The notes below the pieces were generated by a model, which worked only from the letters and a program-made list of their open reading frames with translations, ran no database searches and was not told the origin of the DNA. Below are positions 1 to 8,338 of a stretch of 64,000 nucleotides of DNA, in pieces. Every line of letters starts with the position of its first letter. Within the stretch, counting starts at the first letter, position 1. The stretch spans positions 30,404-94,403 of the forward strand of contig JAQYHB010000056.1 in NCBI GenBank assembly GCA_028722305.1, given 5' to 3'. Source of the DNA: Spirochaetales bacterium (GTDB lineage: Bacteria; Spirochaetota; Spirochaetia; Sphaerochaetales; Sphaerochaetaceae). Position numbers and translations under genes: made by a program.

Positions 1-8
1 AACTTGGC

Positions 9-1199
9 ATGAGAATCGCCCTACCCTTCCTTCCCTACCACGATCCAGAGATTCTCCATGCGACGACGGAAATCGCCAAAGTATGCGTCAAGCAAAGCGT
101 CAGACGCGTCCTTCTGGTGACCGACACCAATATCCGTTCACTGGGGGTCACCACACCGCTGGAGAAAGCGCTGAAGGAACAGCAGGTGCAGGTGACCGTC
201 TTCGACAGGGTCGTTCCCAACCCCACCATCGCCTGTGTCGAGCATGCCTATCAAGCCTATGTACTGGGAAACTGCCAGGCCCTCATCGCCTTCGGAGGTG
301 GCTCGGTGATGGACTGCGCGAAAGCCTGTGGCATATGGGTTGCAAAACCGCGCATCCCGCTCAACAGGATGAAGGGCATCCTCAAGGTCCATGCCAGGAT
401 CCCCACCCTGTTCGCCATTCCCACCACGGCCGGCACCGGTAGCGAGACGACGCTCGCGAGTGTCGTCGTCGACGAGCAGACGGGGCACAAGTATGCAATC
501 AACGACTTCTGCCTGATTCCCCGCTACGCCGTCCTCGATCCGGCGGTGACCAGAAATCTCCCCCCCTTTGCCACGGCGACCACCGGCATGGACGCCCTGA
601 CCCATGCGGTGGAGGCCTATATCGGCCGTTCCACCACCAAGGGGACAAGGAGGGATGCCGAGCAGGCAGTCAAGCTGATCAACCGACATCTGCTTTCCGC
701 CTTTTATAACGGGCCGAACGACCTTCAGGCCAGAGCCGGCATGCTCAAGGCTTCCCATCTGGCCGGCCGAGCCTTCAGCCGTAGCTATGTCGGGTATGTG
801 CACGCCGTCGCGCACTCTCTGGGAGGAGCCTACGGCATCCCCCACGGGCTGGCGAACGCCGTCCTGCTTCCCTACTTTTTGGAACTGTATGGCCGGAAAA
901 TCGACAAGAAGCTTGCGAGATTGGCCTGGAAGGCAGGCATCAGCGCGCCTGGGGACTCGACCATCCATGCCGCCGAGACCTTCCGCCACTGGATCAGGGA
1001 AATGAACCGCAGCATGCACATCCCCTCATCGCTGGAAGGAATCCGCGCGCAGGATATCCCCCGTCTGGCAAGGTATGCGGACAAAGAGGCGAACCCGTTG
1101 TATCCTGTACCCGTGCTGATGGACAGGCGCCAGCTCGAGACCATCTACCACCAGGTATCGGCGAAAGAGGAGAAACGGCATGACAGCGCAGCAGATTGA
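9..1199 (+). CDS. Iron-containing alcohol dehydrogenase
   Basis: A 396-residue group III (Fe-dependent) alcohol dehydrogenase, expected to interconvert an aldehyde and an alcohol with NAD(P)H in the cytoplasm. The nucleotide-binding GGGSVMDCAK segment lies near residue 98, the TTAGTGSETT segment near 138, and the metal-binding HAVAHSLGG...PHG histidines near 265-280. Length is normal for the family. The ATG lies only 8 bases into the window, so its ribosome binding site and any upstream partner cannot be judged. It overlaps the aldehyde dehydrogenase start by 20 bases, so the two are surely co-translated and probably act in series on the same aldehyde. Substrate (butanol-type, lactaldehyde or other) cannot be read from sequence. 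Confidence 0.93.
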   Translation: MRIALPFLPYHDPEILHATTEIAKVCVKQSVRRVLLVTDTNIRSLGVTTPLEKALKEQQVQVTVFDRVVPNPTIACVEHAYQAYVLGNCQALIAFGGGSVMDCAKACGIWVAKPRIPLNRMKGILKVHARIPTLFAIPTTAGTGSETTLASVVVDEQTGHKYAINDFCLIPRYAVLDPAVTRNLPPFATATTGMDALTHAVEAYIGRSTTKGTRRDAEQAVKLINRHLLSAFYNGPNDLQARAGMLKASHLAGRAFSRSYVGYVHAVAHSLGGAYGIPHGLANAVLLPYFLELYGRKIDKKLARLAWKAGISAPGDSTIHAAETFRHWIREMNRSMHIPSSLEGIRAQDIPRLARYADKEANPLYPVPVLMDRRQLETIYHQVSAKEEKRHDSAAD

Positions 1200-2538
1200 G
1201 GAGATCATCACACTGCAGAGGAACGCCTTCCACGTGGGAAACATACGGGAACGGCGCGAGAATCTTGACAAGCTGGAGTCGGTGGTCAAGCGGTATGAGA
1301 AGGAACTTGCCGAAGCCCTGCTGCTGGACTTGGGCAAGGACGAGACGGAAAGCTACATGTGCGAGACCGGGCTTACCCTCAGCGAGATCCGCTTCCTGCG
1401 CAAGCACCTTGGCAAATGGATGCGGCCCAAGCGGGTTGGGACCAATCTGGCGAACTTCCCCGCGAAAAGCTATCTGGTCCACGACCCTTGGGGCGAGGTG
1501 CTGGTCATGAGTCCCTGGAACTATCCGGTCATGCTCTCCCTTGAGCCATTGGCAGGCGCGCTTGCCGGAGGCAACAGCGTGATCCTCAAGCCCTCGGCCT
1601 ACGCGCCCCACGTCTCCCTGCTGCTGAAGCGGATGCTCGATGAGACCTTTCCCCTGACTACAGTGGCCACCATCGATGGTGGGCGGGAAGAGAACCAGGC
1701 GCTGCTTAGCCAGAAGTTCGATTACATCTTCTTCACCGGAAGCCCCACGGTGGGAAGAACGGTGATGGAACATGCTTCAAGACATCTCACCCCAGTCACG
1801 TTGGAGCTTGGTGGCAAAAGCCCTGTCATCGTCACCGAAAGCGCCAACCTGAAACTGGCGGCCAAACGAATCGTCTTCGGCAAGTTCCTCAACATGGGGC
1901 AGACCTGCGTCGCTCCAGACTACCTTTTGGTCGACCAGAAGGTGGAGAAACAACTGGTCTCCCTGCTGCAGGACGAGATTCTGAGACAATACGGCTCAGG
2001 TTTCAGCGGACATATCGTCAACGCGAAGCACTTCGAGCGGATCACCAGACTGATCGACCAAGGCAAAGTCTGCTACGGAGGCAGGTCGGAGGCCTCGACC
2101 TTGAAGGTCGAGCCAACGTTGATGCGGGGAGTGACGCTTGAGGACCGAATCATGCAAGAAGAAATCTTCGGGCCAGTGCTCCCCATCATCACCTACCGCA
2201 ACAGGGAAGAGGCAGCCTCGACCATCGGCAAACTGCCCAAGCCCCTGGCGCTCTACCTCTTCACCGAGCGCAAGCGCGATGAGGAGCTTTTCCTCTCGCT
2301 CCCCTTTGGCGGTGGATGCCTGAACGACACAATCATGCACCTGACCACCCCCTATCTTCCCTTCGGCGGAGTCGGCGAGAGCGGAATGGGCAGCTATCAT
2401 GGATGGCAGAGCTTTTCCACCTTCACCCACCAGAAGAGCTTGCTGAAACAGAGCCCAAGAATAGACCTACCTCTCCGCTACCGGCCCTACACCAAGAGGA
2501 CCAATCGGTTGCTCAAGCTGGTTTTCGAGCGGTTCTAG
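1180..2538 (+). CDS. Aldehyde dehydrogenase, ALDH3-like
   Basis: A 452-residue NAD(P)-dependent aldehyde dehydrogenase that oxidises an aldehyde to the acid. Seen: N-terminal helical segment, the SPWNYP cofactor-pocket motif, the glutamate of VTLELGGKSP and the catalytic cysteine in MGQTCVAPDY. The short length and a C-terminal tail of the FTHQKSLL...YRPYT kind are typical of the ALDH3/YwdH branch, which favours fatty or aromatic aldehydes. The start overlaps the upstream alcohol dehydrogenase by 20 bases. Together they could move an alcohol to an acid or detoxify aldehydes. The exact substrate is inference. Confidence 0.92.
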   Translation: MTAQQIEEIITLQRNAFHVGNIRERRENLDKLESVVKRYEKELAEALLLDLGKDETESYMCETGLTLSEIRFLRKHLGKWMRPKRVGTNLANFPAKSYLVHDPWGEVLVMSPWNYPVMLSLEPLAGALAGGNSVILKPSAYAPHVSLLLKRMLDETFPLTTVATIDGGREENQALLSQKFDYIFFTGSPTVGRTVMEHASRHLTPVTLELGGKSPVIVTESANLKLAAKRIVFGKFLNMGQTCVAPDYLLVDQKVEKQLVSLLQDEILRQYGSGFSGHIVNAKHFERITRLIDQGKVCYGGRSEASTLKVEPTLMRGVTLEDRIMQEEIFGPVLPIITYRNREEAASTIGKLPKPLALYLFTERKRDEELFLSLPFGGGCLNDTIMHLTTPYLPFGGVGESGMGSYHGWQSFSTFTHQKSLLKQSPRIDLPLRYRPYTKRTNRLLKLVFERF

Positions 2539-2634
2539 TCGAAAAACCAACTTTTTTTATCGCAAAAGGCTCCCCCCTCGGAGAAAAATATGGTACGGTG
2601 CTTTCATCTTATCTATTACCTACGAGGTTGGGCT

Positions 2635-3996
2635 ATGGATACCATTGTTGCGATCAATGATTTCGTGAACGGTATCGTTTGGGGAGTCCCCATTCTGATT
2701 CTCATTCTCGGCACCGGCATCTACTTCACGATCAGGCTTGGTTTTCTCCAGTTTCGTCATCCCGCCTATATCTTTCGGGAAACGGTCGTCAAGGCTTTCA
2801 AGAAGAAGGACGACGGCACGGTCGTCGGGGAGCTGACGAGCTTCCAAGCCGCCATGGTCAGTGTCAGCGCCATCGTCGGTAGCGGCAATATCGCAGGAGT
2901 AGCTACAGCCATCGTGCTTGGCGGGCCTGGCGCGCTTGTCTGGATGGTGCTTGCCGCCTTCGTCGGCATGGCGACCAAGTTCGCCGAGATTGCCCTGGGC
3001 GTCAAATACCGCTCGGTCCACGAGGATGGAACGGTCAGCGGCGGAGCCATGTATTATTTGGCCGAAGGCCTAGGCCAAAAGTGGCTCGGAATCCTCTTTT
3101 CCATCCTGGTCATCCCCTTCGCCTTCGTCATCAGTGGCGTAGTGGACACCAATACCATCGCCCTGACGTTGAACGAACGGTACTCGGTGCCAACGTTGGC
3201 CACCGGCATCGTCCTTGCCGTGGTCACCGGCATCATCGTTTTCGGCGGCATCAAACGCATCGGCTACGCCTGCAGCCTGGTCGCCCCCTTCATGGGTGGC
3301 GCCTACATCATCGCGGGTCTTGCCATCATCCTTACCCACCTTCCCCTGCTTCCGGGCGCGTTCGTCGAGATCTTCGAGGGGGCTTTCAACCCGGCCGCTA
3401 TCACCGGTGGCGCCATCGGAAGCATCCTGACCTGCATGCGCTATGGCATCGCCCGCGGAATCTACTCCAACGAAGCCGGTCTGGGAACTGCCGCCATGGT
3501 CCACTGCGGAGCCAAGGTCGACGATCCGATCGAACAGGCACTCTGGGGACCGGTCGAGGTATGCCTCGACACGGTCTTCATCTGCACGGTCACCGCGCTC
3601 GCCATCGTCATCAGCGGGCTGTGGGTAGGCGGCCAGTATGACGGGGCGGTCCTCACCATGCGGGCCTTCGACAAACTGCTGCCCGGCGGCATCGGCGGGT
3701 TCATCTGCCTCGGAGCGGTGTTCCTCTTCGGCTTCTCCTGCCTGATCAGCTACTACACCTACGCCGAGCGCGCGGCCGAGTACCTGTTCGGCGCCAAGAG
3801 CAAGCAGGTGGTCAAGTTCTTCTGGGTCATCACCATCCTGGTCGGCAGCCAGTCCACCCTTGGTTTCGCCTGGGACCTGGCCGACACCTTCAACGGGTTG
3901 ATGATCATCCCCAACCTGGTCGGCATCATCCTGCTCTCCGGCCAGGTGGTCGACATGGAACGCCGCTACCGCGACGCCCACCTGATCAAAGCGTAA
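2635..3996 (+). CDS. Sodium:alanine symporter (AGCS family)
   Basis: A 453-residue inner-membrane amino acid carrier of the alanine or glycine:cation symporter family, which imports alanine or glycine with Na+. It shows the family signature GSGNIAGVATA...GGPGA near residue 80, the ARGIYSNEAGLGTAAM block near 280, and about ten hydrophobic spans. I chose the ATG at 2635 (MDTIVAIND) because a GAGG sits about 9 bases upstream; an in-frame ATG at 2590 adds 15 poorly conserved residues. The 96-base gap from the dehydrogenase pair suggests separate transcription. Its last 11 bases overlap the 3' end of the convergent GH3-like gene. Confidence 0.93.
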   Translation: MDTIVAINDFVNGIVWGVPILILILGTGIYFTIRLGFLQFRHPAYIFRETVVKAFKKKDDGTVVGELTSFQAAMVSVSAIVGSGNIAGVATAIVLGGPGALVWMVLAAFVGMATKFAEIALGVKYRSVHEDGTVSGGAMYYLAEGLGQKWLGILFSILVIPFAFVISGVVDTNTIALTLNERYSVPTLATGIVLAVVTGIIVFGGIKRIGYACSLVAPFMGGAYIIAGLAIILTHLPLLPGAFVEIFEGAFNPAAITGGAIGSILTCMRYGIARGIYSNEAGLGTAAMVHCGAKVDDPIEQALWGPVEVCLDTVFICTVTALAIVISGLWVGGQYDGAVLTMRAFDKLLPGGIGGFICLGAVFLFGFSCLISYYTYAERAAEYLFGAKSKQVVKFFWVITILVGSQSTLGFAWDLADTFNGLMIIPNLVGIILLSGQVVDMERRYRDAHLIKA

Positions 3997-5205
3997 GTTC
4001 GGCGCAGAGCGAGATGGAGTCGACGCTGGTGCCGATCTGGAGAAGGCAATCGCCCTTCCCCCTGACGAAGGCCCAGCTATCATCATCCCACACGGAAAAC
4101 AGACGGTCATCCAAAGCCAGAGTACCGTCTTGCTTTCCCCCGCCTCGAGCGGCACACGGCAAAAATCCCGAAGAACCGCGGCAGGTTGGGGAATGCGGCT
4201 CTCCAAGAGATGGACATAGATTTCCACGGGAGCGCTCGCGGCACGTTTTCCGCTATTGCTCACCTGGAAGGACAGCGTTGTCCGATCCAATCGCAAACCA
4301 TCAAAAGCGAATGTGGTGTAGGTCAGTCCATGGCCGAAACAGAAGGTATGCTCCTGTCTCCCTCGATAGCCGAAGTACAGCGGAATCCGCACAGCGCCCC
4401 AGCGGTCGACCGGGACCAGACGTCCTCGCCGCACGCGCCATCCCGCCGGGACATCGCGTGGCATCGTGTAGGGCAGACAGCCCGTAGGACACCGCTTTCC
4501 GCGGATCAGCTCCGCCAACAGCTGGTAGTCGGGCTTATGGGTAAAGGTGGTCATGATGGCGCCGACCCGATCCTTCCAGCTTGCCGTCTCCAATGCGCTC
4601 TCACAGGCAAGGACCACCAAAGTGTGCTTCCAGACGGGGAAGGAACCTACCTCCCAGGGAAGCACCTCGTCCCACTTGCACGGTTTCCTTTGGACAAGCA
4701 CCACCAGGAGCGCATCTTCCCTCTCTCGTTCGCCCCTCTTCCAGGTCCTGCCTCCAAGCAGCGGGGCAAGACAGCGCCCTCTCGGCCCGAAGACCACCAC
4801 CTCCCCGCTCCAGGGAAGCAGGTCGTTCCGATTCTGCAACAGGCAGTAGGCATCCTGGTAGGGTTTGCCTGCTCCGCACGCCCTGGACTTCGCTGGCTGG
4901 GGAACCGACAGGCACAGTTCCCGGCTGGTCTCTCCGTTGACCAGACCCTGCCCTGTGGTGAAGGGGCGGACAAAGCCACCAAGCAGAATCGCGTGGAGGG
5001 TCCGCTGGTCGACCTGGTAGGCGAGCCGGTGGAAGCCGAGGGGAAAGCCGGTCAACGTGCACTGCTTCTGGAAAGCGAGCATCCGGGAAAGCAGGCAGGG
5101 GTCCTCTGGCCTGCTGGAAAGGAAGGACAGGTCCCCCCGCAGTCGTTGGGGGGTTGAGAGACGGATCTCGGGGTCGAAGGTGGCGCACAGCTGGGTGATA
5201 TTCAT
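3986..5205 (-). pseudogene. GH3 C-terminal-domain protein, frameshifted
   Basis: This resembles only the back half of a family 3 glycoside hydrolase. Near residue 110 comes the linker pattern CLLQNRNDLLPW followed by VVVFGPRGR, where the GH3 C-terminal sandwich begins. Around residue 245 LLAELIRGKRCPTG matches the family segment, and FGHGLTYTTFAFDG starts the fibronectin-like domain. The first ~110 residues are too short for the catalytic TIM barrel. At about 4120-4126 the frame breaks after GESKTV. One frame over, the expected ending resumes (TLALDDRLFSVWDDD, stop at 3986-3988). Restoring one base gives a 406-residue protein. A -35/-10 pair (TTTCAA, 17 bases, TAGAAT) ends 7 bases before the ATG. 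This could be a real mutation or an assembly error. Confidence 0.7.
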
Positions 5206-5212
5206 GGCTCCG

Positions 5213-5252
5213 ATTCTAAAGCCTTGCTTTCACCATTGAAAAGCCTTACTTT
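5213..5252. promoter_or_regulatory. Divergent promoters, GH3-like gene and ymdB-like operon
   Basis: Plus strand: TTGCTT at 5224-5229, 17-base spacer, TACTTT at 5247-5252, then six bases to the ATG at 5259. Minus strand: TTTCAA at 5241-5236, 17-base spacer, TAGAAT at 5218-5213, then seven bases to the ATG at 5205. The two promoters interleave. Both predict transcripts starting at or within a few bases of the start codon. The plus one would drive the long ymdB-to-rpoN block. Confidence 0.5.
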
Positions 5253-5258
5253 TAAGGA

Positions 5259-6071
5259 ATGAATGTGCTGTTTGTCGGCGAGATTGTCGGAAAACCCGGC
5301 ATCACCTGCGCCAAGAAAATCAAGGAACTGCGCGAGAAATACCACGTGGATTTCGTCATCGCCAACGCCGAAGGCGCGACCGGGGGCTTCGGTCTGGGAA
5401 AGGCCCACGCGATCCAGCTGCACAAGCTCGGCATCGACGTGCTGACCGGAGGCGAGAAAATCTACTTCAAGCTCGACATGGTCGACTTCCTCAGCAAGAC
5501 CAACTGGATTCTCCGCCCGGCAAACTATCCGATGGGGAATCCGGGGCGGGGGGTGCGCATCTTCCCTGCCGGCGACAAGAACCTGGTGGTAATCAACCTG
5601 CTGGGTACCAGCAGTTTCAACCGGGTCCACCTGAACAATCCCTTCGCTCTGGTGCAAACCACTGTGGAGAAGATGCGAAGCGAAGTGAAGGACCCGGTCT
5701 TTCTGGTCCAGTTCCATGCCTCGACCACTGCCGAAAAGCAGACGATGGGGTTCATGCTGGATGGCAAGGTGAGCGCGGTGATCGGCACCCACACCAAGGT
5801 GATGAGCGCGGACGCGAAGATCTTGCCCGGTGGCACCGCCTATATCACCGACAACGGACGATGCGGCTCTCAGATGAGCATCGGCGGGTTCGCCAATGAC
5901 GTGGAGCTGCGCAAGATCCTGACCAGCATCCCGGAGCGCTCCCGCGAGAACTGGAACCAGCTGGAGCTGCAGGCGGTCCTTGTCCAGATTGGCGAGGACG
6001 ACAAGGCTGTCGGCATAGAGCCGATCAGGGTTCCCGTCGAAGATCCCGGAGTTCAGGAAGGAGAGACGTAA
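5259..6071 (+). CDS. YmdB-like phosphoesterase, metal ligands altered
   Basis: A 270-residue member of the YmdB family (TIGR00282), whose best known member is a di-metal phosphodiesterase acting on 2',3'-cyclic nucleotides. The fold is clear from the N-terminal NVLFVGEIVGKPG, NAEGATGGFG near 36-45, and GTHTK...ILPGGTAYITD near 176-197. Several expected metal ligands are changed: Asp8 is Glu, the Asn after Glu38 is Gly, the GNH motif is GGE at 64-66, and the second His of GTHTH is Lys180. His153 and His178 remain. The enzyme may use another metal set-up or be inactive. It opens the block ymdB-rseC-lptC-lptA-lptB-rpoN, and the next gene starts 1 base after its stop. Confidence 0.85.
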   Translation: MNVLFVGEIVGKPGITCAKKIKELREKYHVDFVIANAEGATGGFGLGKAHAIQLHKLGIDVLTGGEKIYFKLDMVDFLSKTNWILRPANYPMGNPGRGVRIFPAGDKNLVVINLLGTSSFNRVHLNNPFALVQTTVEKMRSEVKDPVFLVQFHASTTAEKQTMGFMLDGKVSAVIGTHTKVMSADAKILPGGTAYITDNGRCGSQMSIGGFANDVELRKILTSIPERSRENWNQLELQAVLVQIGEDDKAVGIEPIRVPVEDPGVQEGET

Positions 6072-6072
6072 G

Positions 6073-6468
6073 ATGTACGAGCAGGTCATCGTCAAAGAGG
6101 TGATCTCAAAGGATCTGGTAAAAGTCAGCTGTTCCACCAGCGCCTGCACCGGCTGCAAGAGCGCCGCCTTCTGCAACACAAAGGGACGCGAGTTCGAAGC
6201 GACCAACGACAAGCGCTTTCCTCTGGAGAGCGGTATGGTGGTCAGCCTCTATCTTCCCCCGGCCCGCACCATCGCCAGCACGCTGATCACGCTGATGGTA
6301 CCCCTGCTCGGTTTCCCGCTTTTCTATTTCCTCTCCTCCTCTCTGGGAGAAAAAGGCGCCACCCTGCTGGGATTCCTGGGGGTTGCCGTCGGGTTTGTCC
6401 TGGTCGCCATCTATTTCCGTCACCAAAGGCGACGCTATCTGCCTTCGGTAGCCAGTGTCATCGGATGA
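6073..6468 (+). CDS. RseC/SoxR-reducing-system-like membrane protein
   Basis: A 131-residue RseC/MucC family protein. In other bacteria this family works with the Rnf complex or SoxR reduction, or modulates the sigma-E system. Here the role is unknown. Seen: an N-terminal cytoplasmic part with CSTSACTGCKSAAFC (four cysteines, residues about 16-30) and two membrane spans at about 68-90 and 95-115, followed by an Arg-rich tail. The start has a GGAG about ten bases upstream, inside the preceding gene. It overlaps lptC by four bases (ATGA). Confidence 0.82.
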   Translation: MYEQVIVKEVISKDLVKVSCSTSACTGCKSAAFCNTKGREFEATNDKRFPLESGMVVSLYLPPARTIASTLITLMVPLLGFPLFYFLSSSLGEKGATLLGFLGVAVGFVLVAIYFRHQRRRYLPSVASVIG

Positions 6469-6986
6469 GATACATCTTTCTGCTGTTTGCCTCCTTGCTC
6501 CTGTTCTCCTGCGTTCCTCGTCCGCCAGAGGAACCTCAGCCTGTCGAACCCGAGTTCCCGACGATGGTGCTGGAGGAGGCAACGTATCGTTTCTCCGCCC
6601 GGAACATCGAGCCGATCCTGATCAAGGCGGCGAAGATCACCATCGATGACAAGCAGCACCTGGCCGTTCTGGAAGGAGCCACCTTCACCCAGCAGGGAGA
6701 GGGAGGCATACAGGGAAGAGGCGACCGGGTGACCATCGACACCCAGAGCGACGACGTCACCCTCGAGGGAAACGTCCATATCACTCAGCCTTCCAGCGGT
6801 TTTGCCATTTCCGCAGAGGAGATTTCATGGAATAATGGACAGCAGGTCCTTTCCAGCGCGCCTGATGGCGCGGTTGACGTGACTTTTGACGGGAGCGGCA
6901 CCATCTCCGGCAGCGGCTTCCGCGGGGACTTGTCGCGGGACTCCTATGAGTTCGCGAGAATCAATCGGGGGGAGGTGCAGCATTGA
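6465..6986 (+). CDS. lptC: LptC-like lipoprotein
   Basis: A 173-residue predicted lipoprotein with a signal peptide and lipobox LLFSC (Cys19). The rest is beta-rich and resembles the OstA/LptC jelly-roll that bridges the LPS-extracting ABC complex to LptA across the periplasm (for example LEGATFTQQGEG, VTLEGNVHITQ). The lipobox is unusual for LptC, which is normally held by one N-terminal membrane helix. The assignment rests on weak sequence likeness plus position directly before lptA-lptB. Start overlaps rseC by four bases. Confidence 0.7.
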   Translation: MRYIFLLFASLLLFSCVPRPPEEPQPVEPEFPTMVLEEATYRFSARNIEPILIKAAKITIDDKQHLAVLEGATFTQQGEGGIQGRGDRVTIDTQSDDVTLEGNVHITQPSSGFAISAEEISWNNGQQVLSSAPDGAVDVTFDGSGTISGSGFRGDLSRDSYEFARINRGEVQH

Positions 6987-7606
6987 CTAGTCTCGCGCTT
7001 GTCGCCATATTGCTCCTGTTCGCGGCCCCTTCCCTCTTTTCCGCCCCGGTGACCTTCTCGGGTGGCTACACCCGCATGCAGATGGCCGATGGGGCACGGC
7101 AGATTGTGCTCTCCGGTGGCGCTGACGTGAGCGCCGACAGCCTCCAGCTTCACGCCGACACCATTTCCCTCCGCGGAGACGACTATGGCCAGGTCAGCTG
7201 TTCCGGCAATGTAACCGTCACCGACGAATCCCAAGGGCTGACCGTCACCAGCCCCGCGATAGCCTATGACCGTAGCCAGAGGCGGATCTCCATTCACAGC
7301 TGGGTGGAGATCACTGACACGCAGAACATGGTGGGTGCCTCGGCAGGAAACCTGATCTTCGACATGGAGGAAGGCGTCATGGAGCTGGAAAGCCACGTCC
7401 GACTGGTCCGCGAAACCGAGCGCGGGACGATGGTATGCAGGGCGGACCGGGTCCTCTTCGACCGGGACAGGCACACACTCAGCCTGACTGGCACCGCCAC
7501 CGTCCAGTGGGACGGGGACACCTATCAGGCCCACGCCATCACCGTCAACCTGGATACCGAGGAAATCACGATGGACGGCTCCATCAAAGGAACAGTCCAT
7601 GGATGA
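6983..7606 (+). CDS. lptA: LptA/OstA-like periplasmic protein
   Basis: A 207-residue secreted protein: N-terminal signal sequence to about residue 21 (LFSAP), then OstA-type repeats such as GGADVSADSLQLHAD and GNVTVTDESQG. This is the family that forms the periplasmic bridge for lipopolysaccharide export. The start codon is TTG, overlapping the lptC stop (TTGA), with a strong GGGGGAGG about five bases upstream. That makes TTG more credible than any later ATG. It overlaps lptB by eight bases, so lptC, lptA and lptB are translationally linked. Confidence 0.8.
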   Translation: MTSLALVAILLLFAAPSLFSAPVTFSGGYTRMQMADGARQIVLSGGADVSADSLQLHADTISLRGDDYGQVSCSGNVTVTDESQGLTVTSPAIAYDRSQRRISIHSWVEITDTQNMVGASAGNLIFDMEEGVMELESHVRLVRETERGTMVCRADRVLFDRDRHTLSLTGTATVQWDGDTYQAHAITVNLDTEEITMDGSIKGTVHG

Positions 7607-8336
7607 AGTGAAGACACTCGCCTTGAGCCATCTTGCCAAGCGCTATGGAAAGCGCTGGGTCGTCAAGGACATCTCGTTTGCCATGCACTCGGGCGAGGTG
7701 GTCGGCCTGCTGGGGCCCAATGGGGCCGGCAAGACCACCACCTTCTACATGGTGGTCGGCTTCATCAAGGCGGACAGGGGCAAGATCCTGCTGGAAGACC
7801 AAGACATCTCCCATCTCGCCATGTACCAGCGGGCCAAATTGGGGCTTTCCTACCTGCCCCAGGAACCCTCGGTCTTCCGGAAACTCAGCGTTCGGGACAA
7901 CCTGCGTCTCGTTGTCGAGACCCGCAAGGACCTGGACGTCCAGGGACGGAAGCGGCGGGTGGACGAGCTGCTGGAGGAGTTCGGAATCGCGCACCTTGCC
8001 GACCAAAAGGGGTATACCCTCTCCGGCGGCGAGCGGCGCCGTACCGAAATCGCCCGCGCGCTAGGGACCAACCCAGCGTTCCTCCTCCTGGACGAACCTT
8101 TCGCCGGCATCGACCCGAAGGCGGTCTTCGAGATCAAGCAACTGGTCAGACAGCTGGCAGACAAGGGAATCGGCGTGCTGGTCACCGACCACAATGTCCG
8201 CGACACGCTCGCCATCACTGACCGTTCCTATCTGATCAACGACGGCACCATCCTGGTCAGCGGCACCAAGGGCGACCTGCTCTCCAACCAGACGGCCCGA
8301 GACATCTACTTCGGTGACGATTTCGAGGAGGACTGA
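7599..8336 (+). CDS. lptB: LPS export ABC transporter ATPase
   Basis: A 245-residue ABC ATPase that powers lipopolysaccharide extraction together with LptF/LptG (not in this window). Seen: Walker A GPNGAGKTT near 40, signature LSGGERRRTEIARAL near 140, Walker B LLLDEPFAGIDP near 160, and H-loop DHN near 195. The spacing and the SYLPQEPSVFRKLSV Q-loop region match LptB closely. It lies between lptA and rpoN, the order also found in proteobacteria. Confidence 0.95.
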   Translation: MDEVKTLALSHLAKRYGKRWVVKDISFAMHSGEVVGLLGPNGAGKTTTFYMVVGFIKADRGKILLEDQDISHLAMYQRAKLGLSYLPQEPSVFRKLSVRDNLRLVVETRKDLDVQGRKRRVDELLEEFGIAHLADQKGYTLSGGERRRTEIARALGTNPAFLLLDEPFAGIDPKAVFEIKQLVRQLADKGIGVLVTDHNVRDTLAITDRSYLINDGTILVSGTKGDLLSNQTARDIYFGDDFEED

Positions 8337-8338
8337 CC

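Noticed and set aside
3070..3985. Continuation of the GH3-like frame as a 711-residue protein
   Set aside because: Beyond about 4120 the frame is antisense to the sodium:alanine symporter and loses GH3 likeness; the neighbouring frame ends properly at 3986.
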